A DNA stretch of 5,872 nt from Streptomyces lilacinus. GTDB taxonomy: Bacteria; Actinomycetota; Actinomycetes; Streptomycetales; Streptomycetaceae. Shown here piece after piece: positions 1 to 5,872 of this stretch. The notes under the pieces are model-generated. The model searched no databases and was not told where the DNA came from. It saw nothing but the letters and a program-made list of their open reading frames with translations. Numbering within the stretch: the first letter of the stretch is position 1; the number at the start of each line of letters is the position of its first letter. The stretch is taken from the NCBI GenBank assembly GCA_000715685.1, contig KL569508.1:13945-19816 (forward strand), given 5' to 3'. Position numbers and translations under genes: made by a program.

Positions 1-93
1 ACTCGTCCCTCCGGGGGTTTGTTCCCGGTGGGGCGTGCAGAAAGAAAATATCCTGTTCCGCGCTGTGATCCAAATCCGGGGGTTCGATGGGGG

Positions 94-642
94 TCAAGTG
101 CGGCGTTTGAAGGTGTCGGTGGGGATGTCGATCCGACGTCCGTCCGGCAGGTGGAGGGGGATGGTGTCGCCGTATTTGAACAGAGCGCGATGGGCGTAGA
201 TGTCGTCCCTGGGGCGAGTGAGCAGGGTGCACTCCCCGAGGAACGGGTCGATGATCAGGTAGACGGGGACGCCGAAGCGGGCGTACTGCCGCACCTTGAT
301 CGCGTAGTCGTTCTTGTCGTACTTCGACGAGACGACCTCGATTGCGGCCAGGAGGTCCTCGTACGTGAACTTCTCCGTGGCCTCGTCCTCGACGATCGAC
401 AGGTCCGGGCAGCGCTTGGGCTCCCCGGGGAACGTGAACTCGACATCGGAGAACACGCGGTCCTTGCGGATACCGGCTGTCACGGCGGCGTCGCGGACAT
501 CAAAGATGGTCAGACTCTGGACGCTGCTCTGCGGCGTCATGATGATGCGGTCCCCCACTGCTTCGATCTTGAAGCCGTCCAGCACCGCCGCGATGCGCTC
601 GATGGCTTCCTGCAGGGAATCGCTCTGCGCGGTCATGGTCAA
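94..642 (-). CDS. Uma2-family (DUF820) PD-(D/E)XK nuclease-fold protein
   Basis: This 182-residue protein matches the Uma2 family pattern, a restriction-endonuclease-like fold common in many copies in streptomycetes and cyanobacteria. Its cellular function is not established. Visible hallmarks are P79-D80 in CPDLSIV, then E102-V-V-S-S, then K116 with QYARFGVPVYLIIDP (Y120, G124, D132). D80, E102 and perhaps K116 would be the metal and catalytic residues. The usual Lys two residues after the Glu is Val here, and K116 may replace it, as I recall is normal for the family. The N-terminal 60 residues are less typical. Length is usual. The start is TTG at 642, five bases after GGGGAGG (648-654). 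ATG at 636 is an alternative, giving a product two residues shorter. It is transcribed divergently from argG. Two 60-base lines counted by hand (301-360, 481-540) gave about 60-63% GC, which looks lower than the arg genes. Family call is fairly sure; function is unknown. Confidence 0.85.
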   Translation of the reverse strand: MTMTAQSDSLQEAIERIAAVLDGFKIEAVGDRIIMTPQSSVQSLTIFDVRDAAVTAGIRKDRVFSDVEFTFPGEPKRCPDLSIVEDEATEKFTYEDLLAAIEVVSSKYDKNDYAIKVRQYARFGVPVYLIIDPFLGECTLLTRPRDDIYAHRALFKYGDTIPLHLPDGRRIDIPTDTFKRRT

Positions 643-647
643 AACAG

Positions 648-654
648 CCTCCCC
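648..654 (-). promoter_or_regulatory. Ribosome binding site of the Uma2 gene
   Basis: On the minus strand GGGGAGG is followed after five bases by TTG (642) and after eleven by ATG (636). The spacing favours the TTG start slightly but does not exclude ATG. Confidence 0.6.
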
Positions 655-677
655 TACTTGGGCCGATCGATAGTCGC

Positions 678-683
678 ATCGTA
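678..683 (-). promoter_or_regulatory. Possible -10 element for the Uma2 gene
   Basis: The minus strand reads TACGAT, which fits the TAnnnT pattern of actinomycete -10 elements. It would start transcription roughly 28 bases before the TTG codon. I could not find a convincing -35 at 17-18 bases upstream, so this is a weak call. Confidence 0.25.
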
Positions 684-731
684 GACCCCGCCTGAACGCG
701 CCGAAGCCCGAACATTCACCCTCACGCGCTA

Positions 732-760
732 TTGACGAAACATACGGCGCAGTGCATAGT
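732..760 (+). promoter_or_regulatory. Predicted argGH promoter
   Basis: TTGACG (732-737) and CATAGT (755-760) are separated by 17 bases, a good spacing for the main vegetative sigma factor (HrdB in Streptomyces). Matches to TTGACA and TATAAT are 5/6 and 4/6. Transcription would start near 767-768, leaving a leader of about 42 bases before the GTG of argG. The -10 element lies inside the palindrome at 754-765, so a repressor bound there would block RNA polymerase directly. There is no competing plus-strand gene in this gap. Confidence 0.65.
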
Positions 761-765
761 TATGC
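754..765 (+). promoter_or_regulatory. Candidate ARG box (ArgR operator)
   Basis: GCATAGTTATGC is a perfect dyad: arms GCATA and TATGC around a central GT. Arginine repressor sites in bacteria are AT-leaning imperfect palindromes of about 18 bp, and streptomycete ARG boxes are rich in GCAT-type half-sites. Position (on the -10 of an arginine biosynthesis operon) and composition both fit ArgR, acting with arginine as co-repressor. A further CAT-type half-site at 741-743 upstream could make a tandem pair. argR itself is not in this window. The assignment is inference from motif and context. Confidence 0.6.
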
Positions 766-796
766 CTAACAGCGCATGGAACAGCGCACTGCACCG

Positions 797-803
797 TAAG
801 GAG
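797..803 (+). promoter_or_regulatory. Ribosome binding site deciding the argG start
   Basis: TAAGGAG ends six bases before GTG at 810. It fixes the start there and rules out upstream in-frame start codons such as TTG at 732, which lies within the predicted -35 element. Confidence 0.88.
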
Positions 804-809
804 AAACCC

Positions 810-3439
<2,630 letters not shown>

Positions 3440-3461
3440 CCCCCAGGGTGATACGGCGACG

Positions 3462-3493
3462 ACCCGCATGAGACATCAATGTCTCATGCGGGT
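3462..3493. promoter_or_regulatory. Long perfect inverted repeat; probable operator of the TetR repressor
   Basis: The arms ACCCGCATGAGACAT (3462-3476) and ATGTCTCATGCGGGT (3479-3493) are exact reverse complements around a central CA. The outer flanks continue imperfectly: CGACGA at 3457-3462 mirrors TCGTCG at 3496-3501. TetR dimers bind palindromes of about this size next to their own genes. This one covers the predicted -35 and spacer of the repressor promoter. In RNA it would also fold into a stem just after argH, so it might help end the argGH transcript, although no T-tract follows. Operator is the favoured reading; both roles are possible. Confidence 0.75.
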
Positions 3494-3499
3494 TATCGT
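3470..3499 (+). promoter_or_regulatory. Predicted promoter of the TetR-MFS operon (leaderless)
   Basis: GAGACA (3470-3475, 4/6 to TTGACA) and TATCGT (3494-3499, TAnnnT) are 18 bases apart. Six to seven bases after the -10 lies the ATG at 3506, so the predicted transcript begins at or next to the start codon. No Shine-Dalgarno is present before 3506, which agrees with a leaderless mRNA, a common arrangement in streptomycetes. The -35 is embedded in the 3462-3493 palindrome. Confidence 0.55.
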
Positions 3500-3502
3500 C
3501 GT

Positions 3503-3510
3503 CTCATGAG
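3503..3510. promoter_or_regulatory. Extra operator-like palindrome over the repressor start codon
   Basis: CTCATGAG is a perfect 8-base palindrome containing the ATG at 3506. GTCTCATG at 3501-3508 exactly repeats GTCTCATG at 3481-3488, the right arm of the main palindrome, 20 bases away (about two helical turns). It could be an accessory half-site for the repressor. This is inference. Confidence 0.4.
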
Positions 3511-4054
3511 CCTCGATCGTGAACGCGTACTGAAGGAGGCAGCCGCCCTGCTCACCCGCAGGGCGACCGCCTCCATGGACGAGATCGCCCGGGCCGCCGG
3601 CATCAGCCGCGCCACCCTCCACCGCCACTTCGCCGGGCGCGACGCGCTCGTACGGGCCCTGGAACAGCTCGGCATCGAGCGGTTCGGGCGGGCCCTGGAC
3701 GAGGCCCGGCTCGAGGAGGGCGACGCGGCCGACGCCGTGCGCCGGCTGATCGACCGGGCCGAGCCGGTCGCGGGGCTGCTGTCCTTCCTCTACACCGAGA
3801 ACCAGCTCTTCGAGGACGAGATGGACGAGGGCTGGAACCGCCTCGACGCCCGCGTCCAGGCGCTCTTCCTGCGCGGCCAGGAGGAGGGCGCCTTCCGCGT
3901 CGATCTGTCACCCGCCTGGCTCACCGACGCGCTGTACGGCCTGATCGCCTCCGGCGCGTGGGCCGTGCACGATGGGCGGGTGGCCGCCAAGGACCTCACC
4001 CGCATGATCGCCGAGCTGCTGCTCGGCGGCGCCCGGCGGAGGGCCGAGCGGTGA
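3506..4054 (+). CDS. TetR/AcrR-family transcriptional repressor
   Basis: The 182-residue protein has an N-terminal helix-turn-helix at about residues 22-48 (ASMDEIARAAGISRATLHRHFAGRDAL), with the HRHF recognition-helix pattern typical of TetR proteins. A helical ligand-binding and dimerisation domain of unconserved sequence follows. Length is near the family norm of 190-220, slightly short. I chose ATG at 3506 over the in-frame ATG at 3479: the earlier one sits inside the palindrome, adds nine residues before the usual start of helix 1 (SLDRERVLKEAAALL) and has no ribosome site. From 3506 the mRNA would be leaderless. The stop overlaps the MFS exporter start (GTGA, 4051-4054), so the repressor and pump form one operon. 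The simplest model is a repressor that senses the pump's substrate, holds the operon off and is released by the compound. The ligand cannot be read from the sequence. Confidence 0.92.
   Translation: MSLDRERVLKEAAALLTRRATASMDEIARAAGISRATLHRHFAGRDALVRALEQLGIERFGRALDEARLEEGDAADAVRRLIDRAEPVAGLLSFLYTENQLFEDEMDEGWNRLDARVQALFLRGQEEGAFRVDLSPAWLTDALYGLIASGAWAVHDGRVAAKDLTRMIAELLLGGARRRAER
4038..4043 (+). promoter_or_regulatory. Ribosome binding site of the MFS exporter, inside the repressor gene
   Basis: GGAGGG lies seven bases before GTG at 4051, within the last codons of the TetR gene. It fixes the exporter start and shows that, unlike argH, the second gene of this operon has its own strong ribosome site despite the GTGA overlap. 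Confidence 0.8.
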
Positions 4055-5604
4055 GCGGCGGGACCGGCGCCACCGCCCGGGAGACACGGGAGACGGCGGA
4101 GGCACCGAACCCCGGGCGCTGGCTGGCCCTGGCGGTGCTCGCCCTGGCCGTGCTGCTCGTCGCCGTGGACGCCACCGTCCTGGGCCTGGCCACCCCGTAC
4201 CTCAGTGAGGACCTGCGCCCGTCGGGCACCCAGCTGCTGTGGATCGGCGACATCTACTCCTTCGTCATCGCCGGCCTGCTGGTCTCCATGGGCAGCCTGG
4301 GCGACCGCGTCGGCCGCAAGCTGCTGCTGCTCAGCGGCGCGGTCGCGTTCGGCGCGGTGTCCGTGCTCAACGCCTACGCGACCAGCCCCGAGATGATGAT
4401 CGCGGCCCGCGCCCTGCTGGGCGTCGCGGGCGCGACGCTGATGCCGTCGACCCTCGCCCTGATCCGCAACATCTTCCACGACCCCCGCGAGCGCAGCCTG
4501 GCCATCGGCGTCTGGGGCGCCATGGCCTCCGCCGGCGCGGCCGTCGGCCCGGTCGTGGGGGGCTTCCTGCTGGAGAACTTCTGGTGGGGCTCGGTCTTCC
4601 TGATCAACCTCCCGGTCATGGCGGTGCTCGTCCTCGTCGGCGTCAAGCTGCTGCCGGAGTCCAAGGACCCCTCGCCCGGGCCGTGGGACCTGCTCAGCGT
4701 GGTGCTGTCGATGATCGGCGTCGTGGCCGTCGTCTACGCCGTCAAGGAGGGCGCCACCCACGGCCTGACCTGGCAGATCGCCCTCGTGGCCGTCGTCGGC
4801 GTGCTGGCCCTGGTGTGGTTCGTGCGGCGTCAGCTGCACCTGCCGGCACCTCTGCTGAACATGCGGCTCTTCCACCACCGGGGCTTCTCCGCCGCGGTCC
4901 TGGCCGACCTGCTGACCGTGCTCGGGCTGTCCGGGATGGTCTTCTTCCTCTCCCAGTTCCTCCAGCTGGTGCAGGACCGCAGCCCGCTGGAGGCCGGGCT
5001 CGCCGAACTGCCGGCGGCCATCGGCGCGGTGACGGCCGGTCTGCTCGCCGGCCACGCCGCCCGCCGCTGGTCGGTGCGGTCGGTGGTGGCCTGCGGGCTC
5101 GGGGCGATCGGGGTGGCGCTCGCGCTGCTCGTGTGGCTGGACTCCGACACCGCCTACCCTCCGCTCGGCGCGGCGCTGCTCGTCGTCGGCGTCGGGGCGG
5201 GCCTGTCCTTCACGGTCACCGCCGACGTGATCCTCTCCAGCGTGCCCAAGGAGCAGGCGGGCGCCGCCTCGGCCGTCTCCGAGACGGCGTACGAGCTCGG
5301 CGCCGCGCTCGGCATCGCGCTCCTCGGCTCGATCGTCACCGGCGTCTACCGGAACTTCACCGTCCCCGCCGGGGTCCCGACCGCGCAGGCGACCGAGGCC
5401 CACGAGTCGCTGGGCGGCGCGGTCGAGTCCGCGGCCACCCTGCCGGCCGACACCGGCTCGGCGCTGCTCGGCTCGGCGCAGGACGCCTTCGTCGAGGGGC
5501 TGCGCATCGCCTCGGGCGTGGGCGCGGCGGTGCTGCTGACGACCGCCGTCGCGGCCTGGTTCCTGCTGCGCGGGCAGCGGCTGGCGGAGGGCTACGGCGG
5601 CTGA
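4051..5604 (+). CDS. MFS drug exporter, DHA2 family, QacA/SmvA type, 14 TM
   Basis: A proton-driven inner-membrane exporter of 517 residues, the usual length for 14-helix DHA2 pumps. The N-terminus has a 20-residue hydrophilic tail, then TM1 (about 23-45) carrying VDATVLGLATPYL with D40, the membrane acidic residue of the family. LWIGDIYSFVIAGLL (63-77) closely resembles QacA and SmvA. Motif A, GSLGDRVGRK (81-90), lies between TM2 and TM3. Motif C, GAAVGPVVGG (162-171), lies in TM5 and marks antiporters. I estimate further helices at about 90-108, 115-135, 178-200, 212-231, 242-259, 280-304, 312-335, 342-363, 371-393, 410-432 and 485-506. A long outside loop of about 50 residues (433-484) separates TM13 and TM14, as in this subfamily. 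Likely substrates are lipophilic or cationic antimicrobials, but the true one is unknown. The overlap with the TetR gene indicates control by that repressor. The reading frame is intact and ends before a strong terminator. Confidence 0.95.
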   Translation: MSGGTGATARETRETAEAPNPGRWLALAVLALAVLLVAVDATVLGLATPYLSEDLRPSGTQLLWIGDIYSFVIAGLLVSMGSLGDRVGRKLLLLSGAVAFGAVSVLNAYATSPEMMIAARALLGVAGATLMPSTLALIRNIFHDPRERSLAIGVWGAMASAGAAVGPVVGGFLLENFWWGSVFLINLPVMAVLVLVGVKLLPESKDPSPGPWDLLSVVLSMIGVVAVVYAVKEGATHGLTWQIALVAVVGVLALVWFVRRQLHLPAPLLNMRLFHHRGFSAAVLADLLTVLGLSGMVFFLSQFLQLVQDRSPLEAGLAELPAAIGAVTAGLLAGHAARRWSVRSVVACGLGAIGVALALLVWLDSDTAYPPLGAALLVVGVGAGLSFTVTADVILSSVPKEQAGAASAVSETAYELGAALGIALLGSIVTGVYRNFTVPAGVPTAQATEAHESLGGAVESAATLPADTGSALLGSAQDAFVEGLRIASGVGAAVLLTTAVAAWFLLRGQRLAEGYGG

Positions 5605-5632
5605 GCCGTACAGAGCTCGGATGAGCAAACCG

Positions 5633-5668
5633 CACACGGGCCGGGGGTGGCAACCCCCGGCCCGTGTG
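5633..5668 (+). terminator. Strong hairpin terminator after the MFS gene
   Basis: CACACGGGCCGGGGGT (5633-5648) and ACCCCCGGCCCGTGTG (5653-5668) form a perfect 16-bp, very GC-rich stem with a four-base GGCA loop. It begins 28 bases after the exporter stop. Only a short GTTT follows (5671-5674), as is common for actinomycete terminators that lack a long U-tract. It should isolate the TetR-MFS operon from the gene on the right. Confidence 0.9.
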
Positions 5669-5672
5669 ACGT

Positions 5673-5686
5673 TTACCGGTCGGTAA
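5673..5686. promoter_or_regulatory. Operator-like palindrome TTACCG-GT-CGGTAA
   Basis: A perfect 6+6 dyad with a two-base centre lies just upstream of the TTGACG at 5692. TACCG/CGGTA dyads are a form often seen in TetR-family operators. The sequence is unlike the long palindrome at 3462-3493, so if it is an operator it probably serves a different regulator. It could equally be part of a direct-repeat (PHO-box-like) site. Confidence 0.45.
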
Positions 5687-5691
5687 CTCTC

Positions 5692-5721
5692 TTGACGCGA
5701 CGCTGACACGGCGGAGAACAT
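5692..5721 (+). promoter_or_regulatory. Possible promoter of the right-edge gene
   Basis: TTGACG (5692-5697) is a good -35. The best -10 at 18 bases is GAACAT (5716-5721), only 3/6 to consensus, so the promoter may be weak or activator-dependent. Transcription would start near 5728, giving a leader of almost 80 bases that holds two further inverted repeats. Confidence 0.4.
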
Positions 5722-5733
5722 CACGTCCACCGG

Positions 5734-5746
5734 TCGACATTGTCGA
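5734..5746. repeat. Small inverted repeat TCGAC-ATT-GTCGA
   Basis: A perfect 5+5 dyad with a three-base centre, just after the predicted transcription start of the right-edge gene. The position would suit a repressor site, but short dyads occur by chance in GC-rich DNA. Confidence 0.3.
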
Positions 5747-5761
5747 ACGCGGTTCGGACGA

Positions 5762-5783
5762 GGGCGTCCGCATCGGGACGCCC
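5762..5783 (+). repeat. Leader hairpin GGGCGTCC/GGACGCCC
   Basis: Perfect 8-bp arms (5762-5769 and 5776-5783) around a six-base loop form a stable GC-rich stem in the predicted 5' leader. It ends eight bases before the AAAGGA ribosome site (5792-5797). It might modulate translation or mRNA stability. No T-tract follows, so it is not a convincing terminator. Confidence 0.45.
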
Positions 5784-5805
5784 GTGTTCTCAAAGGAACC
5801 CCCAC

Positions 5806-5872
5806 ATGCGTCTGCGCACCACAGCTCGGCTCCTGGTCGCCGCCGCGGCCGCCGCCGCCCTGAGCCTCCTCG
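5806..5872 (+). CDS. N-terminus of a probable secreted protein (cut by window edge)
   Basis: Only 22 codons are visible, beginning ATG after AAAGGA (5792-5797) at an eight-base spacing. The peptide MRLRTTARLLVAAAAAAALSLL has a basic n-region (R2, R4, R8) followed by a hydrophobic Ala/Leu stretch, the pattern of a Sec-type signal peptide, so the mature product is probably exported or a lipoprotein. The cleavage site lies beyond the edge. The function cannot be told from this. From memory of gene order near argH in S. coelicolor, a secreted glycerophosphodiester phosphodiesterase is one possibility, held with low confidence. The strong terminator upstream and the promoter-like sequence at 5692 indicate a separate transcription unit. 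Confidence 0.7.
   Translation, partial: MRLRTTARLLVAAAAAAALSLL

Noticed and set aside
11..28. CCGGG/CCCGG hairpin as a terminator for the Uma2 gene
   Set aside because: Only five pairs with an eight-base loop, over 60 bases beyond the stop and with no T-tract on the minus strand. The first 93 bases hold no other convincing feature.
71..93. GGGGGTTCGAT resembling the T-arm of a tRNA
   Set aside because: No matching acceptor, D-arm or anticodon stem could be traced in the surrounding sequence.
732..809. N-terminal extension of argG to TTG at 732
   Set aside because: It runs through the predicted promoter and ribosome site. TAAGGAG at 797-803 points to GTG at 810, which gives the normal ArgG N-terminus.
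3479..3505. Start of the TetR protein at ATG 3479
   Set aside because: This ATG is inside the operator palindrome, upstream of the predicted transcription start, and has no Shine-Dalgarno. It adds nine residues not typical of the family. It is not fully excluded.
5621..5671. Short ATG frame (16 codons) between the MFS gene and the right-edge gene
   Set aside because: It has no ribosome site and runs through the terminator stem.
3790..5805. Long minus-strand open frame of 671 codons opposite the TetR and MFS genes
   Set aside because: Its translation is rich in Arg, Gly, Asp, Gln and His with no family resemblance. Such antisense frames are expected opposite GC-rich streptomycete genes, and the plus strand carries clear family motifs.

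Overview
The window looks like a chromosomal segment of a high-GC actinomycete, most likely a Streptomyces. The coding frames are strongly biased to G or C at third positions, GTG starts and GTGA stop/start overlaps are used, and the gene content is typical of streptomycetes. I saw no sign of a mobile element, CRISPR array, rRNA or tRNA. It is mostly an ordinary housekeeping and efflux neighbourhood. The interest lies in the regulatory DNA between the genes rather than in a new protein system.

Layout. A Uma2-family (DUF820) restriction-endonuclease-fold protein lies on the minus strand at the left (94-642). About 170 bases of divergent intergenic DNA follow, holding a good -35/-10 pair overlapped by a palindrome that fits an arginine-repressor (ARG box) site. 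Next come argG (810-2003) and argH (2000-3439), overlapping by four bases (GTGA). They encode the last two steps of arginine biosynthesis: citrulline plus aspartate to argininosuccinate, then cleavage to arginine and fumarate.

A second two-gene unit starts 66 bases after argH: a TetR-family repressor (preferred start 3506, end 4054) and a 14-helix QacA/SmvA-type MFS drug exporter (4051-5604), again joined by a GTGA overlap. A 15+15 base perfect inverted repeat (3462-3493) sits between argH and the repressor, across the -35 and spacer of the predicted repressor promoter. This fits autoregulation. The predicted transcription start falls on the ATG itself, suggesting a leaderless mRNA.

The exporter is followed by a very strong 16-bp hairpin terminator (5633-5668). 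The last 200 bases hold a promoter-like region with several small palindromes and the first 22 codons of a protein with a signal-peptide-like N-terminus (5806 to the window edge). The downstream gene cannot be identified from what is visible.
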